A stretch of DNA of 64,000 nt. It comes from Anaerolineales bacterium. Lineage in GTDB: Bacteria; Chloroflexota; Anaerolineae; Anaerolineales; E44-bin32. The position numbers were made by a program, and so were the translations under genes. The stretch lies in the NCBI GenBank assembly GCA_037382465.1, contig JARRPX010000023.1:1-64000 (forward strand), written 5' to 3'. This document shows positions 33,153 to 42,520 of this stretch, in pieces. Every line of letters starts with the position of its first letter. The stretch's first letter is position 1. Under the pieces are notes generated by a model. It was not told where the DNA came from, made no database searches, and worked only from the letters and a program-made list of their open reading frames with translations.

Positions 33153-33920
33153 CTACGACAAGATCAACGGTGTGCCGTGAATGGGGTGATCGGTGACGTG
33201 AATAGCTATTCCGTAGGCGGCAGCCAATTCCTCAGGGGTGAGCACATCGCGGGCGCTGCCGATCTTCCGGATCATCCCATCGGAAAGCAGCGCGACGCGG
33301 TCCGTAAAGCGGGCCACCAAATTCAGATCGTGGAGCGTCAGGATCACCGCCAGACCGTTCTCATCGCTCAAGCTGCGAATCAAATGCAGCACATCATCCT
33401 GATGCTTGAGATCGAGATGCGCTGTTGGTTCGTCCAGCAGCAAAACGCCAGATTCCTGCGCCAGGGCGCGGGCGATCAACACCCGCTGCTGTTCCCCGCC
33501 CGACAACTCGCCAACCTGTCGTTCGGCAAACGCAAGTGTTCCCGTTTGCCGCATGGCGGCCTGGGCGATGCGCCGATCCGACTCGCTTTCTTGGCCAAGC
33601 CACCCCAGATGTGCCGTTCGTCCCATCAAGACTACGTCCTGCGCCAGAAACGTTTCTGGAAGCTGGACAGCTTGCGGCACGACCGCCACGATTTGTGCCC
33701 TTTTCCTGGGCGGCAGCGTTTCCAGATCTTGCCCGTCGACGAATACGCGGCCGCTGTATGGAGCCAGGACGCCGCTTGCGCCTCGAATCAGGGTCGATTT
33801 ACCTACCCCGTTTGGCCCCACCCCACCCAGGATTTCCCCGCCCCGCACACTGAATGCGAGATCACGCAGAATGATGCGGCGGCCGTAACCAAAACTTGCC
33901 TCGTCAAAACGTATCTCCAT
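33153..33920 (-). CDS. btuD: vitamin B12 importer ATP-binding protein
   Basis: A 255-aa ABC ATPase of the FecE/BtuD type, with Walker A GPNGVGKST, a Q-loop (VVPQAVQLP), signature LSGGEQQR and Walker B LLLDEPTAHLD. It starts at ATG 33920, which shares one base with the btuC stop (TAATG). As the last gene of the riboswitch-controlled btuFCD operon it supplies energy for cobalamin uptake. Confidence 0.92.
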   Translation of the reverse strand: MEIRFDEASFGYGRRIILRDLAFSVRGGEILGGVGPNGVGKSTLIRGASGVLAPYSGRVFVDGQDLETLPPRKRAQIVAVVPQAVQLPETFLAQDVVLMGRTAHLGWLGQESESDRRIAQAAMRQTGTLAFAERQVGELSGGEQQRVLIARALAQESGVLLLDEPTAHLDLKHQDDVLHLIRSLSDENGLAVILTLHDLNLVARFTDRVALLSDGMIRKIGSARDVLTPEELAAAYGIAIHVTDHPIHGTPLILS

Positions 33921-35005
33921 TACCAATACCTCTGCCGCTTGGCGCGCCTCAACAAGTAGAGGAAGAACGGCGCGCCGACGATGGCCGTGATGATTCCCAC
34001 GGGCAGTACGCGCGGGGCGAGAATAGTGCGCGCCACGGCGTCCGCCGCTAAAAGGACCACGCCGCCGGTCAGAGTCGACAAGGGAATCAAACGCCGGTAG
34101 TCAGGCCCCCAGAGTAACCGCGCCATGTGGGGCACGATCAGGCCCACAAAACCGATGATCCCCGAAAAGGAAACCGCCGCCGCGGCGACGAGCGAGGCCG
34201 CGGCGACGATGACGATCTTATAACGTTCCACATCCAGCCCCAACTGCACCGCTTGTTCGTCCCCAAACTGAAGCACGTTGAGCGGTCGGGAAAGGATCAC
34301 CAATGCGGCAAGGCCAACGAGTAAATACGGCAGCGCGGCCAACACCGGTCCCCAACCTCCCAGGGCAAATCCACCCAAGAGCCAGGCGATGGCCCGGTGC
34401 AGCTGCTCCGTGCTGAGCAACATCAGCAGGCTGGTGAGTGCCGAAGTAAACGCGCTCACCGCCACCCCGGCCAGAACCAAGGTGGTGATCGGTGTGGTGC
34501 GGCCCACACGCGCCAGTTGATACACCAGCGTCACGGTCAACACCGCGCCGACAAACGCCGCCGCCGGGATGATGGACATCCCCAACAATGTGACCGGCCA
34601 ATGAAGCGTCATGGCCATAACGGCGCCAAGTCCTGCGCCGGAAGCGACGCCGATGATATAGGGATCGGCTAAAGGATTGCGGAAAAGACCCTGGTAGGCC
34701 GCTCCGCTGCCGCCCAAAGCCATACCGGTCAGTGCGATCAGGACCGTTTGCGGCAGCCGGATCTCGTAGAGGATCGTGGCGAATGTTGCCGGCCAATCGG
34801 GTTCTATCTTTGCCAGCCCCAATTGGCTGGCGAGCATGCGTACGACCGTTAACGGAGGAATGCGCACTGGCCCGATGGCGACGCTGAGCAACAAACCGCA
34901 CAGCAGCGCCACACTCGCCCACATCCAGGGAGCAACCGCCTTGCGCTTGCCTTCCGGCCGCTGCGTCACCGTGGTTTCCTCCGCCGGCTTCGTCGTGTCC
35001 GTCAT
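33920..35005 (-). CDS. btuC: vitamin B12 importer permease
   Basis: A 361-aa FecCD-family permease with about ten hydrophobic segments. Family features include GMALGGSGAAYQGLFRNPLADPYIIGVASGAGLGA and GFVGLIVPHMAR. The first 30 residues are a charged extension rich in Thr and Lys. It abuts btuF (stop then start) and is coupled to btuD. Assignment to cobalamin rather than iron-siderophore rests on the riboswitch upstream of the operon. Confidence 0.92.
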   Translation of the reverse strand: MTDTTKPAEETTVTQRPEGKRKAVAPWMWASVALLCGLLLSVAIGPVRIPPLTVVRMLASQLGLAKIEPDWPATFATILYEIRLPQTVLIALTGMALGGSGAAYQGLFRNPLADPYIIGVASGAGLGAVMAMTLHWPVTLLGMSIIPAAAFVGAVLTVTLVYQLARVGRTTPITTLVLAGVAVSAFTSALTSLLMLLSTEQLHRAIAWLLGGFALGGWGPVLAALPYLLVGLAALVILSRPLNVLQFGDEQAVQLGLDVERYKIVIVAAASLVAAAAVSFSGIIGFVGLIVPHMARLLWGPDYRRLIPLSTLTGGVVLLAADAVARTILAPRVLPVGIITAIVGAPFFLYLLRRAKRQRYW

Positions 35006-35938
35006 CTATTCAAAACGATCCGGATGCAGGATTTTCGCCATGGCTTCCAGTGCGTCCACCAGTCTTGGCCCGGGCCGATCGATCCAATTGGCGTCGATGC
35101 CATAAATCCGACCGTTCGCAACGGCGGAGATGTCTCCCCATCCGGCTCGCTCCGTAACGGATTCCGCAGTGGTCGTCACGTAGGGGCCCGTGCTGAAGAC
35201 CATCACCTGGGGATCGCGCGCCACCAACTCCTCCAGGCTGAGCGTGACGTATCCTTCCAGATCAGAGACTACATTTTCCCCGCCGGCCAGCGTGATCAAT
35301 ACGTCCTGGAACGTGCCCGCTCCTACCGTCCAGGGCGCCGTGGGATCCATGCCGTCGACTTCGTAGTACACGCTCACCGGATCGACGCCTTCGAGCCTGT
35401 CGAGTACGTCGTCCACACGCTCCCGCAGGTCCCGAGCCAGCACTCGGGCCCGGGATTCGTGCCCCGTCAGTTCGCCAGCCAATTCGATGACGTCATACAG
35501 CTCCGGGAAATCCATCGGATTGGGCAGAATGAATACGGGAATCCCTAACTGCTCGATCGCTTCGACGTGTTCCGGACTGTTGATCATCGCCCCCACGACG
35601 AGATCGGGCTCCAGGGCCACGATGGCTTCTGTGTTCAAATCGCCGTACGTGTTGCCGATGCTGGCGATGTCGACCGCTTCGGACGGGGAATCCGACCAGT
35701 CATCCCTTCCGACGATCAAATCACCGGCACCGATGGCGAACAATATCTCCGTGGTAGACGGCGCGATGCTTACGATGCGCTTCACATCAGTATCGAACAC
35801 CACTTCCCGGCCCATCCCATCGACGAGAGACACGGAACCGGATGTTCCACCGGAGACCACACCGCACCCGCTGGCGATAATCATCAACAGCAGCGAGAAA
35901 ACGATCGCAGTAAAACGTATGTTTCGAACGGATTTCAT
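35006..35938 (-). CDS. btuF: vitamin B12 substrate-binding lipoprotein
   Basis: A 310-aa periplasmic-binding-type lipoprotein with lipobox IASGC near residue 25. The fold features VKRIVSIAPSTTEILFAIGAGDLIVGRDDW and LEPDLVVGAM are typical of BtuF/FecB. It is the first gene of the operon; its start lies about 90 bases downstream of a terminator hairpin that follows a cobalamin riboswitch. It captures corrinoids at the cell surface for BtuCD. Confidence 0.92.
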   Translation of the reverse strand: MKSVRNIRFTAIVFSLLLMIIASGCGVVSGGTSGSVSLVDGMGREVVFDTDVKRIVSIAPSTTEILFAIGAGDLIVGRDDWSDSPSEAVDIASIGNTYGDLNTEAIVALEPDLVVGAMINSPEHVEAIEQLGIPVFILPNPMDFPELYDVIELAGELTGHESRARVLARDLRERVDDVLDRLEGVDPVSVYYEVDGMDPTAPWTVGAGTFQDVLITLAGGENVVSDLEGYVTLSLEELVARDPQVMVFSTGPYVTTTAESVTERAGWGDISAVANGRIYGIDANWIDRPGPRLVDALEAMAKILHPDRFE

Positions 35939-36029
35939 GATTTCTCTCCCAGGTTATATTAAGCGCCACACTCGAGATGTGCGCGCTCTTCTACACAGGA
36001 CACCAGGTCCGGCATTCGATCCTGCCAAA

Positions 36030-36057
36030 CAAAAACCCCTGCCTGGCGGACAGGGGT
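36030..36057 (-). terminator. intrinsic terminator between riboswitch and btuF
   Basis: On the minus strand ACCCCTG pairs with CAGGGGT across a 9-base loop and is followed by a run of five T. It lies between the cobalamin aptamer and btuF, so it is the likely expression platform: ligand binding would favour termination and shut off uptake. Confidence 0.8.
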
Positions 36058-36094
36058 CGTGCGATTGCCTCGACGGCCTCACCTCCCTTCCGCG

Positions 36095-36250
36095 AAGGAT
36101 GTGACGGAAACGGGGTGGGCGGTCGTCCTGGCTCTCCGCTACAGCGGATTACAGTTGCGGGACAGCGCCGGACTTCAACGCTCGTTTAGCGTGGCACCGG
36201 CTTCGCCTTTACGCCCTCTCATCCGGGGGAAGGGCTCCCACTCCGTTCGT
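36095..36250 (-). ncRNA. cobalamin riboswitch
   Basis: Minus-strand leader with the conserved core of the cobalamin aptamer: GAAGCCGGTGCC, then GTCCGGCGCTGTCCCGCAACTGTAA (split here across positions 36180-36149), and the B12 box AGCCAGGACGACC at about 36132-36120. Edges are approximate. It precedes btuFCD and a T-tailed hairpin, so control is by transcription termination. Confidence 0.93.
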
Positions 36251-36363
36251 GTAATTTTGTTCGTAACCTCATTTTACACCAGCTTCGAGGACAAGCAAGG
36301 GGTATTGGTATTTCGTGCTGCCCGCGCCGCACAACTTCATCGTTCGGCGAAACATGTTCTTGC

Positions 36364-36392
36364 TTGACACGCATCTTTCCCAACCTTAGAAT
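36364..36392 (+). promoter_or_regulatory. sigma-70 type promoter of the glyA-gcvT gene
   Basis: TTGACA (36364-36369) and TAGAAT (36387-36392) are separated by 17 bp, close to the bacterial consensus. Transcription would start near 36399, leaving a leader of about 300 nt before the ATG. Confidence 0.75.
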
Positions 36393-36398
36393 CTATCC

Positions 36399-36696
36399 CC
36401 GGCCGCATTCGCGGCCGAGGGAGTGGCCCGGCTTTTTACAAGTATCGAAAGGGTGGACTGCGCCCGATCGCTCGGCCGGGAGATGGAACGCAAAGGCAAA
36501 ACACCCGATCCGGTTGACCGCACGGCTGCCTGATCGGGCGATTACCCGATTGATGGGACTGCGCGCGAGCCATTCGACTCGTTTCGCCGCAGCGGCGTTA
36601 TACAAATCTGAACCATCTTGTACATACGGTTTTGCGAATGGACCTGGGCTGTTTGGCGCATCCGTCGCTTTCGCATCGACCTTGTTGGAGAATGGC
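36399..36696 (+). promoter_or_regulatory. long structured 5' leader of glyA-gcvT
   Basis: About 298 nt between the inferred start site and ATG 36697. It begins with a perfect hairpin (CGGCCGC-ATTC-GCGGCCG, 36400-36417), and CGCCCGATC and GATCGGGCG further in could pair over about 70 nt. The frame is open through it in phase with the gene, but the encoded residues match no part of GlyA. I could not match it to the glycine, tetrahydrofolate or other riboswitch consensus. Confidence 0.5.
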
Positions 36697-39600
36697 ATGT
36701 CCGACTTTCTATTTCGCGGTGACCTATCAGAACTGGATCCCGAACTCCGTCGACTGGCGGATCTCGAGGCCGAACGGCAATACCGCCATTTGATCCTCAT
36801 CCCTTCCGAGAGTTCCGCACCACACGCCGTCCGCCAGGCATTGGCTTCTGCCTTCCAAAACCTGTACGCGGAAGGTTATCCCAACGAATACACGCGCGAC
36901 CTCGACGAAGCAGAGATCCTAAACCTCGCCGCTCGTCTGGCATACTACCGCCGCTACTCGGACCCGCGCTACTACAAAGGCACCGAGTACGCCGACGTGA
37001 TCGAAGCCCTGGCTCGACGGCGCTGCGCCGAAGCCTTCGCCACCAGCGAAGTCGATGCAGATAAAATTTTCGTCAACGTACAGGCGCTCTCCGGAGCGCC
37101 TGCGAACAACGCCGTCTACCATGCCCTAGTCGAACCGGGAGACACCGTAATGGGCATGAGCCTCATTCACGGAGGGCATCTCACCCACGGTTCACCGGTC
37201 AACCGCTCGGGCCAGTACTACAACGCCACACACTATACCGTAGACCCCGAAAGCGAGATGCTCGACTACGACGCCGTAGCCGCCCAGGTCAAGAAACACA
37301 AGCCGAAACTCATCATCGCCGGATATACCTCCTATCCCTGGGCCGCCGATTGGCTGCGTTTTCGGGAGATCGCCGATTCGGTCGGCGCCTATCTCCTCGC
37401 AGATATCGCCCACGTGGCCGGTCTGGTCGTTGCCGGGATCTATCCTTCCCCCGTCGGTATCGCCGACGTCGTCAGCTTCACCACGCACAAATCCCTTTGC
37501 GGACCTCGCGGGGCCGCCATCCTGACGACCTCCCCCAAGCTTTCCCGCGCCATCGATCGCGCCGTCTTCCCGGGCGAGCAGGGCGGACCACACATGGCCA
37601 CCATCCTTGCCCAAGCCCTGACTTTCAAACTCGCCAGGACCGAGCGCTTCAAGAAACTGCAAGAACAGATCGTCGCCAACTGCGTGGCGCTAACAGAAGG
37701 GCTCGAAAAGGGTGGACTGCGCATCCCTTACGGCGGCACGAACACCCATCTGACCAACATCGATTGTAAATCCATCGTCGCCGACGATGGTACGACGCTT
37801 TCGGGCGACATGGCGGCTCGCATTCTCGACCTGGCGGGCATCGTGGCAAATCGCAACACCATTCCGGGTGACGTCTCCGCCGGCCGCGCCTCCGGTGTTC
37901 GTCTGGGAACGCCGTGGATCACGCAGCGCGGATTCACCGAAAAGGAAAGCCGTCAGCTCGGCGTCGTGATGGCCGAATTGCTCAAGTCTTGTACACCCTA
38001 CCAAATCCAAGGCCGCCGCAGGCCGCTGCTCCGGGCGAAGGTGGACTTTGAGGCGCTCAATTCAACCAGAATCAAAGTGCGTAAGTTGGCGACGTCTGCC
38101 GGCATCGATTTCGAACCCACCCAGCATGGCTACCCCCATTTCTACTACCTCGACGATCCCGATCCGAAGACCCCTTACGCCCAGTTGGAACTTGAGGGAA
38201 CGGCTGCAGCAGCGGTGCTGCGCTGGGTTACCGATGCCCGGCCGCTCGACCTGAAAACCGGAGAAATCGCCGCAGTACTTCTCCACACCCTGGACGAAGA
38301 CGTTGAGGCGACTCTCGAACGCGGCGAGGCTGAGCAGCTGTGGCGTTTGACTGTTCCCGGCAAAGGCGCCAATCGCATCGCGACCTGGCTGCGCGACTTG
38401 TCCGACGGTTTCGTCCCACTCGATGCGAACGACCTGCAGAAGAAATCGCCCGGCCCGTTCGTCGTGCGTCTGCTCGAAGGACCCGAGTCGCTGCCGAAGA
38501 CATCCAGGCAGGCAAACGGCGTGGATAAACCCTGGGACCTGGTTCTCGAGGGGCAGCCAGACGAAACCCTTCCGGATTTCGAATTTCAATCCGAGCAGAA
38601 CGACGAGCTTAGAACTACGGCGTTGCACGCCACGCACAAATCCCTGGGCGCCAAGATGGTGCCCTTCGCCGGCTGGGATATGCCGGTTTGGTACACTTCG
38701 GTCCTCGAAGAACATCGCGCCACGCGTCAGGCTGCCGGTCTGTTCGACGTGAGTCACATGGGCGTGTACCAGATCGAAGGCCCACAAGCTGCTGCATTCT
38801 TGGACTGCGCCGTCGCGAACGACGTCGCTTCTCTGGCCGTGGGCCACTCGCTTTACACCCATTTCCTCGATCCGGACGCGCAGGTTTTAGACGACTTGAT
38901 GATCTACCGCCGGCGCGAAGCGGTTTATCTCCTCGTGGTCAATGCCGGCAACGACGACAAGGATTGGGCCTGGTTGAATGCCGTTAAACAGGGCAGCGAT
39001 GCAATCGATCGTGCTCGTCCCTGGACGAAGGTTTTCGGAGAGAATTGCACGCTGCGCAATCTGCGCCATCCCGAAGAGGGCGCAGGCATGCTCGTGGATA
39101 TTGCCCTGCAGGGCCCACAAAGCCGCAAGATCCTTTTGGCTTTGGGATGTGATCCTCAAACGGCTGATCGGCTGTACAACTTGCCTTGGACTGCTCTGAT
39201 GGAGGGCAATTTTGGCGGGTTCGACCTGGTCGTCAGCCGCACGGGCTATACCGGTGAACGGATTGCCTTCGAATTGTTCGTCCATCCCCAGAAAAGCGTT
39301 GACCTTTGGATGGCCTTGCTCGATGTTGGCAAGCCGCTCGGGATCAAGCCTGTCGGACTTGGCGCGCGTGATTCACTGCGCATCGAGGCCGGTCTGCCGC
39401 TCTATGGGCACGAGTTGGCCGGCGATTTAGGTCTGGGAGTCGGCGCATCCGGATTCGCATCCTACGTGAAGACGTACAAGCCCTGGTTCATCGGTCGCAG
39501 CGCATTCCTCGCACAGGAATCTGAACGCGATAGCGAAGTTGCGCGTTTCCGATTCGATTCCAAGCGCGTCCGTGTGCCTCATTACGGGGACCCGGTGGTC

Positions 39601-39825
39601 GATCACCGGGGGCAGATGATCGGCTCGGTGACTTCCTGTGCAATGGACAGCGAGGGGTATCTGCTTGGACAGGCCATCTTGCAAAAAGAATTCCTCTCCG
39701 AAGGAACACCCATCGCCGTCTACCAGGGCGCTGCCAAAGAGGCGCAGACGCTGCCCGTCGATCTGTCTGCTGTCGGCAAGAAAACCGAACCCACACCGGC
39801 GACCGTGCTCTCGAGATTTCGATAA
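36697..39825 (+). CDS. glyA-gcvT: serine hydroxymethyltransferase-aminomethyltransferase fusion (GlyA-linker-GcvT)
   Basis: A 1042-aa bifunctional protein. Residues 1 to about 440 are serine hydroxymethyltransferase: [13 protein letters not shown] carries the pyridoxal-phosphate lysine (Lys265), and DIAHVAGL is the cofactor Asp region. Residues about 440-635 form a linker domain not recognised, with an Asp/Pro-rich region. Residues about 637-1042 are GcvT, the tetrahydrofolate-dependent aminomethyltransferase of glycine cleavage ([38 protein letters not shown]). Both halves use methylene-tetrahydrofolate and glycine, so substrate passing is attractive. ATG 36697 has GGAGA upstream. No gcvH or gcvP is in the window. 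Confidence 0.93.
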   Translation: MSDFLFRGDLSELDPELRRLADLEAERQYRHLILIPSESSAPHAVRQALASAFQNLYAEGYPNEYTRDLDEAEILNLAARLAYYRRYSDPRYYKGTEYADVIEALARRRCAEAFATSEVDADKIFVNVQALSGAPANNAVYHALVEPGDTVMGMSLIHGGHLTHGSPVNRSGQYYNATHYTVDPESEMLDYDAVAAQVKKHKPKLIIAGYTSYPWAADWLRFREIADSVGAYLLADIAHVAGLVVAGIYPSPVGIADVVSFTTHKSLCGPRGAAILTTSPKLSRAIDRAVFPGEQGGPHMATILAQALTFKLARTERFKKLQEQIVANCVALTEGLEKGGLRIPYGGTNTHLTNIDCKSIVADDGTTLSGDMAARILDLAGIVANRNTIPGDVSAGRASGVRLGTPWITQRGFTEKESRQLGVVMAELLKSCTPYQIQGRRRPLLRAKVDFEALNSTRIKVRKLATSAGIDFEPTQHGYPHFYYLDDPDPKTPYAQLELEGTAAAAVLRWVTDARPLDLKTGEIAAVLLHTLDEDVEATLERGEAEQLWRLTVPGKGANRIATWLRDLSDGFVPLDANDLQKKSPGPFVVRLLEGPESLPKTSRQANGVDKPWDLVLEGQPDETLPDFEFQSEQNDELRTTALHATHKSLGAKMVPFAGWDMPVWYTSVLEEHRATRQAAGLFDVSHMGVYQIEGPQAAAFLDCAVANDVASLAVGHSLYTHFLDPDAQVLDDLMIYRRREAVYLLVVNAGNDDKDWAWLNAVKQGSDAIDRARPWTKVFGENCTLRNLRHPEEGAGMLVDIALQGPQSRKILLALGCDPQTADRLYNLPWTALMEGNFGGFDLVVSRTGYTGERIAFELFVHPQKSVDLWMALLDVGKPLGIKPVGLGARDSLRIEAGLPLYGHELAGDLGLGVGASGFASYVKTYKPWFIGRSAFLAQESERDSEVARFRFDSKRVRVPHYGDPVVDHRGQMIGSVTSCAMDSEGYLLGQAILQKEFLSEGTPIAVYQGAAKEAQTLPVDLSAVGKKTEPTPATVLSRFR

Positions 39826-39969
39826 CAACAAGTTCCCCCGTTCATGGCCGTCATCGTAACGTCGCATTGCGGGCGTTCGCGTCCAGAGCGTAGCGGCCGC
39901 TGCTCTCGCGCCATTAAATCCAATCCAACCCGTACAGGTTACGATTTACTTCGAAAATATGACAAATAT

Positions 39970-40020
39970 CACATTCGACTTCCCGAATATGTTGTATAAT
40001 ACATTCGTGTTTATGAATAT
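39970..40020 (+). promoter_or_regulatory. ars operon promoter and ArsR-type operator region
   Basis: TATAAT at 39995-40000 lies 30 bases before the arsR start. ACATTCG occurs twice, 30 bp apart (39971 and 40001), each facing an imperfect inverted partner (CGAATATGT at 39984 and TGAAT at 40014). Such ATTCG/CGAAT pairs around the -10 box fit an ArsR operator. Confidence 0.6.
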
Positions 40021-40030
40021 GAGGGAGTCG

Positions 40031-40417
40031 ATGAAACCGCTGAAGAAGACCTGCGATCTATTGAAATCCATCGCCAACCCGGTGCGCGCTCAGATCCTGC
40101 TCGCCATCGGCGGCGGGGAAGCGTGTGTATGCCATCTCGAAGCGCTTCTCGGTTTACGGCAAGCGGCCATATCCCAACAGTTAATGATACTGCGCCGGAA
40201 GAAGATCATAAAATCCCGCCGTGAGGGAAAGTACGTCTTCTACCGGCTCGCAAAGCCGGAAGTGCTCGAAATCATACAGGCAGCAGGCGCAGCCGTTGGC
40301 GTCTCGACGAACTCCCTCATGATTCCGAATTCAAATCAATGCGAATGCCCCCACTGCGAGATAGACGAGCTTGAGATCGCAGCAGCAAGCGAGGCATCGA
40401 ACGGACTTCGTAGGTGA
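40031..40417 (+). CDS. arsR: ArsR-family metalloregulatory repressor
   Basis: A 128-aa winged-helix repressor. The recognition helix region (RQAAISQQLMILRR) follows a CVCH motif at residues 32-35, matching the ELCVCDL arsenite site of ArsR; Cys8 may be a third thiolate. A C-terminal CECPHC motif adds three more Cys. Arsenite binding would release it from the operator upstream and induce the operon. ATG 40031 is chosen for the family's usual N-terminus, with GAGGG upstream; other ATGs lie at 40013 and 40019. Confidence 0.9.
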   Translation: MKPLKKTCDLLKSIANPVRAQILLAIGGGEACVCHLEALLGLRQAAISQQLMILRRKKIIKSRREGKYVFYRLAKPEVLEIIQAAGAAVGVSTNSLMIPNSNQCECPHCEIDELEIAAASEASNGLRR

Positions 40418-41889
40418 AAATGGACATCATCGGATCCATCTTGAGACTCTTCAACAGTGGTCTGGGCAATCTGGCGGCGTACCTGGCCGCTCACGTATTG
40501 TTGTGCTTGCTGCCCGCATTCTATATCGCCGGGGCGATGACTGCGATGATACCCAAGGAAACCGTGACGCGTTTTCTTGGACGGAAAACCCCGAAATTCA
40601 TCTCCTATCCGGCCGCCGCTGCAGCGGGTTTCTTGCTCGCCGTCTGCTCGTGCACCGTTATTCCTCTCTTTGCCGGAATTTATAAGAAAGGCGCGGGGCT
40701 TGGCCCGGCGATCACCTTCTTGTTCGTGGCGCCGGCGATCAACATCCTGGCCCTGGTCTACACCGGCGGCGTGATCGGCATGGATCTCGCTGTTGCGAGA
40801 TTGCTCCTTTCGCTGGCTTTCGGAATCGGCGTGGGTATCATCATGGCGCTCATCTTTCGCAAAGAGGACGCCGCACACGACAAGAACACGGACGCCTTGT
40901 TCGCAGGACAGGCCGCTATGCGACCCACGGCGGTCATATTCATGCTGCTGCTGGTCGTGCTGTTGGTCGTAGGAACCTTTCAGATCGACGCACTCAAACA
41001 GAGCTATGTCCAGATCGATTTGCCGATCAGCGGCGTCGATACATTCCAGTCGCTCCTTGGCCGACTGGTACCCTTCGACCCGGCCCGCGGGGAGGAGGGC
41101 GTCACTGCGCAGGGCGCGATCTTGATCGGCATGCTCGTCCTGATTGGATTGGCGTCCTGGAAAGGAATCGAGAACATCCACGACGGTTTCAACCGCTGGA
41201 CCTGGCTATCGGCAGGATTGGTCGGATCGACGCTGATCATCGCCGCGCTCGGTATGGCGCCTCACGCCGGCGGGGTCACGCTGTCCCTGACCGGAAAATT
41301 TTTCGGCGTACTCGTCTCTGTCATCGTTTTGGGCTGGATGCTCAGATCGCAATTGGACGAAGAAGAAACCCGCGGTTTTCTTTGGGAATCCTGGAAGTTC
41401 GTCAAGCAGATATTTCCGCTGCTGATTGTTGGCGTGTTTATCGTCGGAGTCGTCCGTGAGTTGATCCAACCCGAATGGATCGAGTTCGTCGCCGGGAGCA
41501 ACACGATCCTGGGGAACTTCGTTGGCGTTGTTTTCGGCGTCTTCATGTACTTCCCCACGCTCGTTGAGGTGCCCATCGCGCAGATGTTCTTGAATCTCGG
41601 TATGCATCGAGGGCCCTTGCTGGCCTATCTCATCTCCGATCCTGAACTCAGTCTGCAAAGCATTCTGATCACCGCCGCCATTATCGGACGCACCAGGGCG
41701 TGGACGTACGTGGGCTGGGTGGCACTGTTCAGCACGCTGTCCGGACTGATGTATGGCGCCTGGGTGGACGGCACCAGCACGGGCATCGTCGCGCTGTACC
41801 TGATTTTGTTCCTGGCCGGATTGGTCGGGCTTCTATGGCAGGTGAGCCGTAGAAATGCACCTCGCCTCGCCAGCGAACACACACCATAA
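40414..41889 (+). CDS. arsP: ArsP/DUF318-type permease
   Basis: A 491-aa permease with about 11 hydrophobic segments in two related halves. The first half contains LLAVCSCTVIPLFAGIYKKGAGLGPA with the Cys-Ser-Cys motif typical of ArsP, which exports trivalent organoarsenicals. The second half has FMYFPTLVEVPIAQMFLNLG. It is longer than classical ArsP (about 350 aa), with an extra loop near residues 185-230. It starts at GTG 40414 overlapping the arsR stop, so it belongs to the arsenic operon. Confidence 0.82.
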   Translation: MKMDIIGSILRLFNSGLGNLAAYLAAHVLLCLLPAFYIAGAMTAMIPKETVTRFLGRKTPKFISYPAAAAAGFLLAVCSCTVIPLFAGIYKKGAGLGPAITFLFVAPAINILALVYTGGVIGMDLAVARLLLSLAFGIGVGIIMALIFRKEDAAHDKNTDALFAGQAAMRPTAVIFMLLLVVLLVVGTFQIDALKQSYVQIDLPISGVDTFQSLLGRLVPFDPARGEEGVTAQGAILIGMLVLIGLASWKGIENIHDGFNRWTWLSAGLVGSTLIIAALGMAPHAGGVTLSLTGKFFGVLVSVIVLGWMLRSQLDEEETRGFLWESWKFVKQIFPLLIVGVFIVGVVRELIQPEWIEFVAGSNTILGNFVGVVFGVFMYFPTLVEVPIAQMFLNLGMHRGPLLAYLISDPELSLQSILITAAIIGRTRAWTYVGWVALFSTLSGLMYGAWVDGTSTGIVALYLILFLAGLVGLLWQVSRRNAPRLASEHTP

Positions 41890-41908
41890 TTTTATTAAGG
41901 AGAAGCGA

Positions 41909-42160
41909 ATGCTTACGATAAAAATCCTTGGCTCGGGCTGTGCCAACTGCAAGCAAGTGGAGAAGATCGCCCGTAACATCGTCGACGAGATGGCGCTCGA
42001 GGCGGTAGTCAGCAAAGTCACCGACTACGCCGAGATCACGCGCTACGACATTCTCTCCACGCCCGGGCTGGTGGTCAACGAGAAGGTCGTCTGTTCCGGG
42101 CGCATCCCGACGAAAGCAGAGGTGACCACCTGGTTGGTGGATGCGCTCAATACTGCTTGA
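41909..42160 (+). CDS. small thioredoxin-like protein (CxxC)
   Basis: An 83-aa thioredoxin-fold protein with CANC at residues 11-14 and the cis-proline segment TPGLVVNEKVV. Such mini-thioredoxins (TM0996/MTH895 type) are common next to ArsP-like permeases, where they may reduce the permease thiols or ArsC. AAGGAG precedes the ATG. The stop overlaps the next start (TGATG). Confidence 0.87.
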   Translation: MLTIKILGSGCANCKQVEKIARNIVDEMALEAVVSKVTDYAEITRYDILSTPGLVVNEKVVCSGRIPTKAEVTTWLVDALNTA

Positions 42161-42472
42161 TGTCCAAGCGAAAAGTGCTCTTTCTCTGTACGGGAAACTC
42201 GTGCCGGTCTCAAATGGCGGAAGCCATCGTCAATGCGCGAATGAGCGAAAGCTGGGAGGCGCGAAGCGCGGGCTTTAATCCATCTGGAAACGTTCACCCG
42301 AAGTCTTTGCGACGCAGCTGCAGAGGCATGTCCCGTTTGGTTGGGAGGAGGGGAAAAAACCCATTTCAGTTTCCCCGATCCTGGAAAAACGAATGACATC
42401 GACGACTTTCGCAAGGTACGAGACGACATCGCTCGCGAGATCATTTCCCTACTGAAGGAATTCACCCTTTGA
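42160..42472 (+). pseudogene. arsC: thioredoxin-type arsenate reductase, broken by internal deletion
   Basis: The N-terminus is a normal low-molecular-weight phosphatase-type arsenate reductase: VLFLCTGNSCRSQMAEA holds the CX5R anion loop. After VHPKSL near 42310 the frame is lost. The C-terminus resumes in another frame from about 42326 (AEACPVWLGGGEKTHFSFPDP, then DDFRKVRDDIAREII) to a stop at 42472. About 35-40 residues, including the region of the second redox Cys, are missing. As it stands the gene cannot make active ArsC. A true deletion or an assembly fault are both possible. Confidence 0.82.
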
Positions 42473-42520
42473 CGAACTCCATTGTATGGATATTTTCAAT
42501 GGAGCCAATTTGGAGGTCGG

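Noticed and set aside
36364-36696. in-frame N-terminal extension of the GlyA-GcvT protein
   Set aside because: The encoded 111 residues do not resemble GlyA, a good promoter overlaps the upstream frame start, and ATG 36697 has a ribosome binding site at the normal GlyA N-terminus.
36399-36696. glycine or tetrahydrofolate riboswitch before glyA-gcvT
   Set aside because: The conserved cores of these aptamers could not be found, so only an unassigned structured leader is reported.
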